A model generated the notes under the pieces. That model did no database searches and was not told where the DNA came from. It was given only the letters and a program-made list of their open reading frames with translations. Position numbers and translations under genes: made by a program. Below are positions 25,230-34,300 of a DNA stretch of 64,000 nt, piece after piece. Numbering within the stretch: position 1 is the stretch's first letter; each line of letters begins with the position of its first letter. Origin of the DNA: JACCTI01 sp038237435 (lineage in GTDB: Bacteria > Verrucomicrobiota > Verrucomicrobiia > Chthoniobacterales > UBA10450); assembly GCA_038237435.1 (NCBI GenBank), contig JBBRYT010000006.1, positions 62,001-126,000 on the forward strand, given 5' to 3'.

Positions 25230-26410
25230 CGGCGCAGCGTGAAGCGATTGTTATTCGTTTCCCAGAGGCGCAAACGTTCGAGACGATTCGTTAGGCGCGG
25301 ATTCAATTTGTCCCACAGCGCCTGGACAATGTTTTCGCCAGTGGAGGGACGTTCGCGAAATTCCTCTGTCTCCAAATCCAGATGCCGGTTGTCCCAGTCT
25401 TTGATCGCGTCGTTCAGGATCAGCTGAAATTCCCTAAAGTTACAAAGAGTGCCGCTGCGTTTATCCAACGCGCCACCGATCGTTGCCTCCGCCAGATAAC
25501 GGTGGCCGTGTCCACGCAGATTATTGCATTTACCGAAAAGCTCCGTGTTTTGTTCGAGAGAAAGCGTGCGCACGTGCAGACGGTGAGCGGCGCTGAATGC
25601 CTTCCGCATTCCCACGAAATCTGCGCCGCCCCGCCAATGCTCGGCAAAAAAATCGTCGCGCTCATGCAGGCGCACACGCTCGATCGGAGTGGTCTTCGCG
25701 GCCCGCTCGAAAATATAGGCGGCGAGACTTTCGGTCGTGAGCGCGCGACCTTCGAGACCGGGCAGTTCACGGTTCAGATTCTTGTGATCTAATTCATTGC
25801 CTAACGAGTGGATCAAATCATGCACCGGCGGCGGCGGATCGCGGAAGGTAAGGCGAGCGCGATAATGATGACCGTGTCCAAACGGAGATGCGGCCGCACC
25901 AAAAAGTTGTTCGTTTTCCTGCGGGCTCAATTGCCGTGACATCGTCTGGCGCGCGGCGGAAAATTCGAACCAGAAATTCGCCTCGCAAACTCCACCCGCA
26001 TATGCGGTCGCACTACGGCCGTCAGTTTCGCGGAGATGACAGGCGACAAGTTTCGCCTGGGAGTCGCGAAAGAGCGGTTCGACCTCAAGGAAGAGTTGTC
26101 TCGCCACATTCTCCGCCGTGGGTACGATCTCCGCGAACGCGGGATTGTCTTCGTTGAGATATTTGTGATCGAAGCCCGCGTCGATGATCTCGGCGGCGCG
26201 CCGTTTTAGTTCGCTGATGTTAATCAGCATGCCGGTTTCGGGATCGGGCTGACCGGAAAAAATGAAATACGCCACGTAGTTTCGCCCCGTGCCGTAGCGC
26301 GCCGCACTTTCTTCGCCGAAACGCGCGAGATTTTCCGATTCGCTCAACTTTGGATCGAAAAGCCGCCGCGACGCGGAAAACTCCAACCGTTTGCTGACCG
26401 TCAGCAACAT
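25226..26410 (-). CDS. three-domain 6-pyruvoyltetrahydropterin synthase/QueD-like protein
   Basis: From ATG 26410 the protein has 394 residues and holds three PTPS-type units in tandem. Unit 3 is complete: FSAAHRL (272-278), KCNNLRGHGHRY (294-305) with catalytic C295 and zinc histidines H276, H301, H303, and DNRHLD (340-345). Unit 2 keeps GHGHHY (178-183) and DHKNLN (208-213) but has FSAARQT in place of FSAAHRL and no KC. Unit 1 has FSASRRL (11-17), GTGRNY (40-45) and DHKYLN (81-86), so all zinc histidines are lost. Family members turn dihydroneopterin triphosphate into 6-pyruvoyl or 6-carboxy tetrahydropterin. It follows folE by 8 bp and overlaps the amidase gene. A longer start at 26539 would run through folE and is rejected. 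Confidence 0.85.
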   Translation of the reverse strand: MLLTVSKRLEFSASRRLFDPKLSESENLARFGEESAARYGTGRNYVAYFIFSGQPDPETGMLINISELKRRAAEIIDAGFDHKYLNEDNPAFAEIVPTAENVARQLFLEVEPLFRDSQAKLVACHLRETDGRSATAYAGGVCEANFWFEFSAARQTMSRQLSPQENEQLFGAAASPFGHGHHYRARLTFRDPPPPVHDLIHSLGNELDHKNLNRELPGLEGRALTTESLAAYIFERAAKTTPIERVRLHERDDFFAEHWRGGADFVGMRKAFSAAHRLHVRTLSLEQNTELFGKCNNLRGHGHRYLAEATIGGALDKRSGTLCNFREFQLILNDAIKDWDNRHLDLETEEFRERPSTGENIVQALWDKLNPRLTNRLERLRLWETNNNRFTLRR

Positions 26411-26418
26411 CCCAGCAA

Positions 26419-27045
26419 TTAGCCCTTGAGCAGTGAGAGGAATTCCGTGCGCGTACGCGCGTCTTCCTTGAAGGTACCAAGCAGGCACGAAGTAGTCATG
26501 ACGGAATTCTGTTTCTCTACGCCGCGCATCATCATGCAAAGATGTTTCGCTTCAATCACCACCGCCACGCCACTCGGATGGAGCGCTTGCATGATGGCGT
26601 CGGCGATCTGGGTGGTAAGCTGCTCTTGAATCTGCAGGCGGCGCGCGAAGACATCGACAATGCGCGCGACTTTCGAAAGCCCGATCACTTTACCATTGGG
26701 AATGTAGGCGACATGCGCTTTGCCGATGAAGGGCAGGAGATGATGTTCACACATCGAGTAAAGCTCGATGTCTTTGACGAGGATGATCTCGCTCGCGTCC
26801 GAGCTGAAGATCGCCTGATTAATAATGGCCTCCAGGTCCTGCCGATAACCATTCGTTAGGAACTCAAAGGCCTTGGCCGCGCGCGTTGGCGTTTTGAGCA
26901 AACCTTCGCGTTGCGGATTCTCGCCGACCGATTCGAGAATTTCCCGGAAGGATTTCTCCAAACTCTCGACACGGGCTGCGCCGCAACGCGGAATGTTCCG
27001 GATGCGCCGTTGCGCCGCTTCGAGTTCGGTTTCGTGATTTTGCAA
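26419..27045 (-). CDS. folE: GTP cyclohydrolase I
   Basis: The 208-residue protein has the FolE core: SMCEHHLLPFIGKAHVAYIP (zinc ligands C and H), VIGLSKVARIVDVFARRLQ and the final cysteine ligand in EAKHLCMMMRGV. It makes 7,8-dihydroneopterin triphosphate from GTP, the entry to folate, tetrahydropterin and queuosine routes. It lies 14 bp after hmgA and 8 bp before the triple PTPS gene on the same strand, which ties it to pterin rather than only folate supply. A decamer variant at 26852 encodes FLTNG. Confidence 0.96.
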   Translation of the reverse strand: MQNHETELEAAQRRIRNIPRCGAARVESLEKSFREILESVGENPQREGLLKTPTRAAKAFEFLTNGYRQDLEAIINQAIFSSDASEIILVKDIELYSMCEHHLLPFIGKAHVAYIPNGKVIGLSKVARIVDVFARRLQIQEQLTTQIADAIMQALHPSGVAVVIEAKHLCMMMRGVEKQNSVMTTSCLLGTFKEDARTRTEFLSLLKG

Positions 27046-27059
27046 AACGCGACGACTCG

Positions 27060-28244
27060 TTAGTCCAGCCAGCTCAGCGGATATTTATCGTCGTCCAGCT
27101 TCACCGCCTGCTCGGTCAGCTCGAGCGTGTGTTGCGTGTCGAACATGACCGCCAACTCTTCCGTGCGCGTGGCGTCTTTGCTCGCCATGATGGTTCCGGG
27201 ATGCGGCCCGTGCGGAATGCCGCGCGGATGGAGCGTGATGGAGCCGGCTTCGATGCCTTTGCGCGAACCGAAATTTCCTCGCACATAAAATAGGACTTCG
27301 TCGGCTTCGACGTTGTCGTGCACCCACGGTATTTTCACTGCTTCGGGATGATAATCGAGCAGGCGAGGCGCAAAGGTACAGACGACGTAGCCGCGAATCT
27401 CGAACGTCTGATGAATCGGCGGCGGTTGATGAACGGTGCCGGTGATCGGCTCGAAATCCTGCGCGTTGAAGGTGAAGGGATAAACGTAACCATCCCAGCC
27501 AACGACATCGAATGGGTGATGCGCATGCACGACGCGCGTCCAGCGCGGGCCGTCTTTAACCAGCACCGGCGTATCTTCGTTCCTATCGATGATTAGAGTT
27601 TCGGTCGGTCCGTGGAAGTCGCGCTCGGAATAAGGTGAGCCCATCCGAATCTGACCTTCTTGATTAATGTAGCGACGTGGAATGCGGACCGGCCCAGACG
27701 ATTCCATGATGAGGTAATCTTCTTCTTCTACTTTGTCGGGCACGAGTCGGTAGGTGATGCCGCGCGGGATAACAATGTAGTCTTCGGCGCGATATCGCAG
27801 TTTGCCGAAGGGACTTTCGAGCGTTCCCCCACCCTTGAAGACGAAGATAATTTCGTCTGCGCCGCCGTTCCGGTAGTATTCGTATTCGCCGTAGGCCTTC
27901 TCCGGCTTCTGCCGGTAGGCGATCATATCCTGATTGAAGAGCATCGGGATACGGCCGGTGTAGAGATCGCCTTGGCGCGGAATATTCGCGGCTTTGAGGT
28001 GATGATGGCGCAGCGGCGCGTCGGTTACTTTTTTCAGTTCCTCGCACTTGATCAACTCCACACTCCGCACGCGCGTGGGCGGACGGAGGTGATACATGAT
28101 GGAGTAGGCTTCATTGAAACCTTCCGTGGTAATGACGTGCTCGTAGTAGATGCCTTCGTTCTTATAACCAGGGCCGGCGCCATTACGATGGAACCAGATG
28201 TGATGCTTGCGCGGAATTTCGCCGAGCTTCTGATATTGCGGCAT
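27060..28244 (-). CDS. hmgA: homogentisate 1,2-dioxygenase
   Basis: The 394-residue protein shows the HmgA cupin layout, including GRIPMLFNQDMIAYRQKP, GITYRLVPDKVEEEDYLIMESSG, HHPFDVVGWDGYVYPFTFN and the iron-site PRGIPHGPHPG near the C-terminus. It opens the ring of homogentisate to maleylacetoacetate using O2. It lies 23 bp after hppD and 14 bp before folE. Maleylacetoacetate isomerase and fumarylacetoacetase, the next steps, are not in the window. The length is shorter than the ~430 residues of the Pseudomonas enzyme, as in other bacterial branches. Confidence 0.93.
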   Translation of the reverse strand: MPQYQKLGEIPRKHHIWFHRNGAGPGYKNEGIYYEHVITTEGFNEAYSIMYHLRPPTRVRSVELIKCEELKKVTDAPLRHHHLKAANIPRQGDLYTGRIPMLFNQDMIAYRQKPEKAYGEYEYYRNGGADEIIFVFKGGGTLESPFGKLRYRAEDYIVIPRGITYRLVPDKVEEEDYLIMESSGPVRIPRRYINQEGQIRMGSPYSERDFHGPTETLIIDRNEDTPVLVKDGPRWTRVVHAHHPFDVVGWDGYVYPFTFNAQDFEPITGTVHQPPPIHQTFEIRGYVVCTFAPRLLDYHPEAVKIPWVHDNVEADEVLFYVRGNFGSRKGIEAGSITLHPRGIPHGPHPGTIMASKDATRTEELAVMFDTQHTLELTEQAVKLDDDKYPLSWLD

Positions 28245-28267
28245 GTGATTAACCTCTCGTTAGGCAG

Positions 28268-29401
28268 TTACAGATTCCCTCGCGCTTCTTGTTCTTTCTC
28301 GAGCGCTTCGAAGAGCGCTTTGAAATTTCCTTTGCCGAAACTCTTCGCGCCTTTGCGTTGGATGATTTCGAAAAACAACGTGGGCCGATCTTCGACCGGC
28401 TTCGTGAAAATTTGCAGGAGATAACCTTCGTTATCGCGATCGACCAGAATACCAAGTTGCGCCAGCGGTCCGAGGTCTTCGTCAATATGACCGACTCGTT
28501 CCGGCAACGTGTCGTAATAAGTGGTCGGGATTTTTAGAAACTCGACGCCGCGGCTTTGCAGATCGGTCACGGTCTTAACGATGTCGTTCGTCGCTACCGC
28601 GCAATGCTGCACGCCTTCGCCGTTGTAGAACTCGAGATACTCTTCGACCTGCGATTTCTTTTTGCCTTCGGCCGGCTCGTTGATGGGAAATTTCACGAAG
28701 CCATTGCCATTGCTCATCACCTTGCTCATGAGGGCGGAGTACTCCGTCGAGATGTCCTTGTCGTCGAAAGTGAGGATGTTGCGGAAGCCCATCACATCCT
28801 CGTAAAATTTCACCCGCGGATTCATCTGGTTCCAGCCGACGTTGCCCACGCAATGATCGACGTAGAGGAGTCCGGTATCGGGCGGATTGTAGTTCGACTC
28901 CGACTTGCGAAAGCCCGGCATGAAAACGCCGTTGTAATCGCCCCGCTCGATGAAGAGATGAACGGTGTCGCCGTAAGTGTGAATTCCGCTCATGACCACG
29001 CGACCGTTTTCATCCTTCAGCGTGGTCGGCTCCATGTAGCTCTTGCCACCGCGCTTCGTTGTTTCCTTCCAGGCGGAAGTTGCGTCTTCCACTTTCAGGG
29101 CGAGGACCTTCACGCCGTCGCCGTGCTTGTAGATGTGATCGGCGATCGGATTATCCGGACGCAAAGGAGTCGTGAGGAGAAACGTCAGCTTGTTCTGGCG
29201 GATCGCATAGCTGACGCGGTCCTTCGTGCCCGTTTCTGGTCCAGAATAAGCGAGGCTCTGAAATCCAAACGCAGTCTTGTAGTAATGCGCGGCCTGCTTG
29301 GCATTACCGACGTAGAACTCGACGTAGTCCGTTCCTTGCAGCGGAAGAAAATCGACTTCAGTGGCGGAACCTTTTTGCGGTTGAGCGATGGTTGTTTGCA
29401 T
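28268..29401 (-). CDS. hppD: 4-hydroxyphenylpyruvate dioxygenase
   Basis: The 377-residue protein has two vicinal-oxygen-chelate repeats with the iron ligands: H in VDHCVGNVGWN, H in GVQHCAVATND and E in FFEIIQRKG. The C-terminal GYLLQIFTKPVEDRPTLF is typical. It converts 4-hydroxyphenylpyruvate to homogentisate, directly upstream of HmgA in the pathway and of hmgA on the strand. An exact decamer sits in the 23-bp gap to hmgA (28256-28265). Together they allow tyrosine degradation, or pyomelanin formation if HmgA is low. Confidence 0.95.
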   Translation of the reverse strand: MQTTIAQPQKGSATEVDFLPLQGTDYVEFYVGNAKQAAHYYKTAFGFQSLAYSGPETGTKDRVSYAIRQNKLTFLLTTPLRPDNPIADHIYKHGDGVKVLALKVEDATSAWKETTKRGGKSYMEPTTLKDENGRVVMSGIHTYGDTVHLFIERGDYNGVFMPGFRKSESNYNPPDTGLLYVDHCVGNVGWNQMNPRVKFYEDVMGFRNILTFDDKDISTEYSALMSKVMSNGNGFVKFPINEPAEGKKKSQVEEYLEFYNGEGVQHCAVATNDIVKTVTDLQSRGVEFLKIPTTYYDTLPERVGHIDEDLGPLAQLGILVDRDNEGYLLQIFTKPVEDRPTLFFEIIQRKGAKSFGKGNFKALFEALEKEQEARGNL

Positions 29402-29478
29402 AAGCGAGAAGAACGGAATTTACCGAGACCTTTACGGTAACGCAGGGACGCAGTGTTTCAAACGGACGGACGATTCGC

Positions 29479-31881
29479 TCATTCTTTCGGAGCGAGCGAG
29501 GCAACTATTTGGTCGAAGCGCGGATCGCCGCGCAAAGAATCCCAGAAAGGAGTAAGGGTGAGAAAGCCATAGCTGGCGATCAGGCTGCCGCCCGGCGTCG
29601 GCGCGGCAATCTTCAACTGCTCCAGGGCCAAATCTTTTTCACCCACCCAGGCCGCGATGATCGCGTAGTAGGCCATGAGACGGTGCCCGCCATTCGGGTC
29701 TTTTTCGACTGGTAGAAGTTCCATTGCGCGCCGTCCTTCCGCCAGGGCGGCGTCCTTGTTTCCAAGCGCCGCATCGATTAATCCCAAAACGCAAACGGCC
29801 GGCCCGAAGTCGCGTTGCTTCGCCACGATTTGCTCCTGCTCGAGCCGCGCGGCGGTAAAAGCAGTGCGTGCGCGAGCATCATCATGCATGGCGCGCGCGA
29901 GCAGACCTTCGGCAAACTGCCGGCTTAACTTCACGGACCAATCATTCAGAAATGGATTATCGCCCATCGCCGCTATGGCCTGTTCCGCGCCCTTCCAGTC
30001 ACGCTCGGCAAGTGCGCCAAACAGCCATTCGGTAGCGGCGTCGCTGAGCGCGGCCGGCCGTTCCGCGCGCAGGCGCTCGATAAATTTTTTCACGGGTCGC
30101 GGATCGGCGTGCCCAAGCAAAGCCAGACCTACCCGGCTCGATTCGATCGAGACATCGTCCGGCGTTATCTCCAAAATGCGAGCGAGCACTGCTGATTCTT
30201 CCGGGTAACGGCGCAGCCCCTGATAGCTGAGAACAATCTGCGCGAGCATGAAAACATTTCGTGGATCGCGTGCCACAGCCTGCTCCAACATGTGCAAACC
30301 TTCTTCGTTTTTGCCCTGTCGGCGCAGGATATAGCCGGTGGTTTCCAGAACTCGCGCATCGTTAGGCAAACCCCGCGCTGCAATTTCCAATTCCGCGAGC
30401 GCACTCGCAAAATCACGAGCCGCGTAATAGAGATGTTGACCGCGAGCCAAGTGCGTCTCGGCGGCATTCGGACGAAGCCGCTCCGCGTTTTGCAGAGCGG
30501 ACAGGGATGCGTTGAGACGAGCCTCACTGTGATCGTATCCCGCGTACAAGCTGTCGTTGATAAAAACGAGCTGGCAAAAAGCCGCGTAGAATGACGGATC
30601 CCGCGCCACGGCGCGATCAAGTAGCTCAACCGCCTGAAGAAAACTCTTTTCCTGCGATGTCGCCAAACCTGTCGCGAGAACAGTCTTCGCCCGACTGTAT
30701 AGCTCAAACGCGGTTACATCGGCCGTGGGCTGTTCTTCGATCGCAGCTTTCTCTTTCGGCGAAAGTTTGGCCTGCAATTGATCGGCGATGGCCTGCGCAA
30801 TTTCGCTTTGGATAGCGAAGACATCCGCCAAATCGCGATCGTATGATTGTGCCCAGACATGCGCGTCGCTGCGCGTGTCGTTCAACTGCGCGTTCACCCG
30901 CACCTTGTTCGCGGCGCGTTGCACACTGCCCTCAAGCAAGTGCGCGACTCCGAGTTGCTGTCCAATCTCGCGCAGATTACGTCGGACCCCGCTCTTATAT
31001 TGCATCACTGAAGTCCGGCTGGTCACCTTCAGATCCGCAATTTTCGCGAGACGCGTCAGGATTTCATCCTGCACGCCGTCCGCGAAGAAGGCATTCTCAG
31101 GATCGTTGCTCAGATTCTCGAAAGGCAGGACCGCCACGCTTTTTTCCGGAGCTTTCGCCACGGGCGTAGAAGTGGTCTTCGGCCCACTGAGCAAATTTTG
31201 TTTTTTTTCAAAAAAGAAAAAGGCGGCGGCTAAAATCGCGATTGCGAGGACTGCCATCGCCATCACCCGCCATCTTCGGCGGGTACGCTGATCATATCCG
31301 AGAGCTCGCAATTTCTGCGGAACGTCGCGATTACCAAATTCCTCACTGGCGAGATTAACCAAGGGGAGCCGCAATCCGTGTTTCACTTCGAATTCGCCCA
31401 GCTCATGCAAGCAGGGCTGCCAATTGCGATATTGACCGAGGTCATCCGCCACTCGTTTTGAAAGAAGGATGTGACCCGCGTCGCCGCAATCCATGACCCG
31501 TTGCGCGATGTTGATGCCCCCGCCGGCGACGTTCGTCCGTTCGTTCACATCTTCGACGTGGTGCACCGGTCCGCTGTGAATGCCCATGCGGATGCGCAAA
31601 CGCGGATGCGCGCGCAAAGCCTTGCTAATCTGCAACGCGCATTCGACTGCCGTTTCCACGGAACCGGTAAAGACGAGTGCCATTCCATCTCCGGCCGGGA
31701 GACGAGCGAGGTGACCGGCCGCCTCTGCATCACACACCGCTTCCGTCTGGCGCACGAGGTTGGTCAATTCCTGCACCACCTCGGTTTGGTCATCCATCAA
31801 AAGCTTCGAGTAACCAACGACGTCGATGAAGAGAACGTGCGCGATCTCCAGCCGCAGCTTGGTCTTTTGTTCCTCCGCCAT
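29479..31881 (-). CDS. class III nucleotidyl cyclase fused to TolB-like and TPR domains
   Basis: The 800-residue protein has, in order, a class III cyclase domain (about 12-180: FIDVVGYSKLL with the metal aspartate, PAGDGMALVF with the second, MGIHSGPV and NIAQRVMDCGD), one membrane helix (about 211-232), a FlgO/TolB-like domain (AVLPFENLSNDPENAFFADGVQ..., about 250-385) and at least six TPR-like repeats to the end. Enzymes of this build make cAMP from ATP and read signals through the periplasmic or cytosolic repeats; direction of sensing is inferred. It lies 77 bp upstream of hppD on the same strand and is probably a separate unit. Confidence 0.88.
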   Translation of the reverse strand: MAEEQKTKLRLEIAHVLFIDVVGYSKLLMDDQTEVVQELTNLVRQTEAVCDAEAAGHLARLPAGDGMALVFTGSVETAVECALQISKALRAHPRLRIRMGIHSGPVHHVEDVNERTNVAGGGINIAQRVMDCGDAGHILLSKRVADDLGQYRNWQPCLHELGEFEVKHGLRLPLVNLASEEFGNRDVPQKLRALGYDQRTRRRWRVMAMAVLAIAILAAAFFFFEKKQNLLSGPKTTSTPVAKAPEKSVAVLPFENLSNDPENAFFADGVQDEILTRLAKIADLKVTSRTSVMQYKSGVRRNLREIGQQLGVAHLLEGSVQRAANKVRVNAQLNDTRSDAHVWAQSYDRDLADVFAIQSEIAQAIADQLQAKLSPKEKAAIEEQPTADVTAFELYSRAKTVLATGLATSQEKSFLQAVELLDRAVARDPSFYAAFCQLVFINDSLYAGYDHSEARLNASLSALQNAERLRPNAAETHLARGQHLYYAARDFASALAELEIAARGLPNDARVLETTGYILRRQGKNEEGLHMLEQAVARDPRNVFMLAQIVLSYQGLRRYPEESAVLARILEITPDDVSIESSRVGLALLGHADPRPVKKFIERLRAERPAALSDAATEWLFGALAERDWKGAEQAIAAMGDNPFLNDWSVKLSRQFAEGLLARAMHDDARARTAFTAARLEQEQIVAKQRDFGPAVCVLGLIDAALGNKDAALAEGRRAMELLPVEKDPNGGHRLMAYYAIIAAWVGEKDLALEQLKIAAPTPGGSLIASYGFLTLTPFWDSLRGDPRFDQIVASLAPKE

Positions 31882-31930
31882 GGCGTGCGAGGCGGTTCTA
31901 CCAAGCAGGAGCTACTAACGCGAGGAAAGC

Positions 31931-33367
31931 TTACGCGGCTGCGACAGCTTCTTTAATGATGGCCCAGACGCGGCGTAGATGTTCTTCGGTCGTTAGGATG
32001 TTACCAAGACCGAGACGCATGACAGCGCGGCCTCGCAATTTGGTTTGCATCAAGTAGGTTTCGCCGCCTGCGTTAATTGTTTCGACGAACTTGCTGTTCA
32101 GCTTGTCCGCGGTTGCGTCATCAGCGGCTTTGATTCGAAAGCAGACGACACCCATCACGGTCGGCGCGGAAATTTCGAAACGCGGATCTTCCTTAACCCA
32201 TTTTGTAAAGACTTGCGCTAATCGAAGATGTTCGCGGATGCGCGCTGCGATACCTTCGCGGCCGAAGGCGCGCCAAACCATCCACGCTTTGAGCGCGCGG
32301 AAACGGCGCCCGAGCTGCACGCCGTAATCCATGTAATTGATCTCCGCTTGCGAGGCATCGCCGCGCAAATATTCCGGGACGAGAGTGAAGACGTCGCGCA
32401 GCCGTTTGATGTCGCGCACATAAAGCGCGCTGAAATCGAAGGGCACAAAAAGCATCTTGTGCGGGTTCATGACTAACGAGTCGCTCTCATTCCATCCCTC
32501 TTTCACCCAATCGCATTCCGGCAGAACCGCGATGCCACCGCCGTAAGCCGCATCGACATGCAGCCACATGTTGTGCTCGCGACAAACCTTCGCGATTTCC
32601 TTTACCGGATCGACGCTCGCAGTTGAAGTCGTACCCACAGTCGCAACGACGGCCAACGGTTGAAATTCTTTGCGCAAATCGGCGGCAACCGCATCGCGCA
32701 GGGCTTTCACATCCATTTTGAATTCAGCGTCGCTCGCGATGCGACGCACGTTGTGTTCGCCGAGGCCGAGCGCGATGCAGGCTTTATCGACCGAGCTATG
32801 CGCCTGGTTCGATGCGTAAACGCGAAAGATCGGCAGCTCAGTGCGACCGGCCAGACCGAGCGTGCGCACGGAAGTTCCAGCTTCTTCGCGCGCCGCGGCC
32901 AGCGCGTGCATGGTCGCGATCGAAGCGGTGTCATAAACGACGCCGTTGAACTCGTTGGGCAAACTGAGCCACTCTTGCAACCAACCGAGCACGACGGTTT
33001 CCAACTCCGTTGCCGCCGGTGAAACGCGCCATGTCATGGTGTTGACGTTCAGTGCCGCGGTCAGCATTTCCGCGAGAATGCCCGGACCGGTAGTGGTCAC
33101 GCCGAAGTAGCCCATGAATTGCGGGTGATTCCATTGCGTGATCCCCGGGAGAATGATGCGCTGAAAATCAGCGATGATTGTTTCGAGTCGCTCCGGTTCT
33201 TCCGGCGCACTTTTTGGCAGAGCGTTGCGAACCGCGCCGGGCTTCTCGTTGGGTGAAATACGGGTCTTGGCAATGTTCTCGCGATAATCGGCAATCCAAT
33301 CCGCGACCTCGTGCAGATGTTTGCGAAAAGTTTCTGCCGGAATATCCGACTGATCGGACTTGTTCAT
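31931..33367 (-). CDS. PLP-dependent group II aromatic-L-amino-acid decarboxylase
   Basis: The 478-residue protein fits group II PLP decarboxylases: VDAAYGGG holds the PLP-binding aspartate, NPHKMLFVPFDFS the Schiff-base lysine, and TSTASVDPVKEI precedes them. The N-terminal HPQFMGYF and GVVYDTASIATMHALAAARE are also typical of the aromatic branch. It would decarboxylate tryptophan, tyrosine, phenylalanine or DOPA to the amine. Substrate choice cannot be read from the sequence here. It lies upstream of the cyclase gene on the same strand and near the tyrosine catabolic genes. Confidence 0.9.
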   Translation of the reverse strand: MNKSDQSDIPAETFRKHLHEVADWIADYRENIAKTRISPNEKPGAVRNALPKSAPEEPERLETIIADFQRIILPGITQWNHPQFMGYFGVTTTGPGILAEMLTAALNVNTMTWRVSPAATELETVVLGWLQEWLSLPNEFNGVVYDTASIATMHALAAAREEAGTSVRTLGLAGRTELPIFRVYASNQAHSSVDKACIALGLGEHNVRRIASDAEFKMDVKALRDAVAADLRKEFQPLAVVATVGTTSTASVDPVKEIAKVCREHNMWLHVDAAYGGGIAVLPECDWVKEGWNESDSLVMNPHKMLFVPFDFSALYVRDIKRLRDVFTLVPEYLRGDASQAEINYMDYGVQLGRRFRALKAWMVWRAFGREGIAARIREHLRLAQVFTKWVKEDPRFEISAPTVMGVVCFRIKAADDATADKLNSKFVETINAGGETYLMQTKLRGRAVMRLGLGNILTTEEHLRRVWAIIKEAVAAA

Positions 33368-33436
33368 CTGTGTAGAAAATCCGCTCCGGAAATCTAGGCA
33401 GCCTATCCCAAGAAGCAGGCGGAAATGATGGAGGAT

Positions 33437-34126
33437 CTACGGAAAACTAACCTGATAGAACTGCATGGTCGCGCCTGCCGTGCTGGTATCGTCGAACTGA
33501 AAGATGCCGTTCGTGTCCGTTGTTATCATTTGAGGATTTGCGAATGCCGTCATCAGGTCGGGCGCTGATTTCACAGTCGCGCTGCGGCCACGCACCGAAG
33601 TTCCGGTCACGGTAAAGTGCCCATCGACCGCGCGCGTCACCGTTGTGATCGCCGGCACAATCACCAGCACAATGCCCCTCATGCCAAAATTACAGTGCAC
33701 CCGACAAAAGTAAGGATAGGTGCCAGCTTGATTAAACGCGTGCGAGTACGTTGCGTTCAGCGGCATGGTCGGCGCGCTGCTGCAACCGGTATCGCTCGGC
33801 GTACAATACATATTGTCCAGTATACAGGGAGCGCCGCTCGAGACCGTGTGGTTGAGCGCGAGAAAAGTCCATTGCACCGTGTCGCCGATTAGAATCGTCA
33901 CCGAACTGGGGGAAAAAGTTAAACTATTACTCGGCCCCACCGTCACACCGACCGTTACACTATCAGGATTGGGCGGTATCGCTTGCTCAAGCGAGTTTGC
34001 TTCAGCGGCGAAAACAATCGGAGCGTTCGCCGATTGTTGACGATCTCCAGCCGAAACAGAACCAGCCGCGACGAATAACACCGTCATCCCAGTGCGCGCG
34101 AAAAAAAAGCCAGAAGATTGATACAT
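33437..34126 (-). CDS. secreted cupredoxin-domain protein
   Basis: From ATG 34126 the protein has 229 residues: a signal peptide (MYQSSGFFFARTGMTVLFVAAGSVSAG), a plastocyanin-like domain (about 60-160), and a C-terminal module. Copper ligands are visible: H in LNHTVSS, then C, H and M in YFCRVHCNFGM. It should carry one type 1 copper and transfer electrons outside the cytoplasm. The end (VKSAPDLMTAF ... MQFYQVSFP) matches the module seen in other secreted proteins here. An ATG at 34183 is also possible; the longer frame to 34825 runs antisense through nrdR and is rejected. Confidence 0.75.
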   Translation of the reverse strand: MYQSSGFFFARTGMTVLFVAAGSVSAGDRQQSANAPIVFAAEANSLEQAIPPNPDSVTVGVTVGPSNSLTFSPSSVTILIGDTVQWTFLALNHTVSSGAPCILDNMYCTPSDTGCSSAPTMPLNATYSHAFNQAGTYPYFCRVHCNFGMRGIVLVIVPAITTVTRAVDGHFTVTGTSVRGRSATVKSAPDLMTAFANPQMITTDTNGIFQFDDTSTAGATMQFYQVSFP

Positions 34127-34300
34127 TTTATTTGGAAGCCGATTCACTTTAACAAAAGCGAAAGTCGAAAGAAGGATTTTCATCAATCGAAAATCGCGCC
34201 AGGAATTTTTCGGAAAAGTTTGAGCTCCGACCCGCGCGAATTTTTCCGCGCAAGACGTTGACGCCACAAGATACGGTGTGTTACTAAGACAGCAGACACT

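Noticed and set aside
34258..34287. Possible nrdR promoter (TTGACG with TACTAA)
   Set aside because: The -35 is good but the -10 matches only half the consensus, so it is not called.
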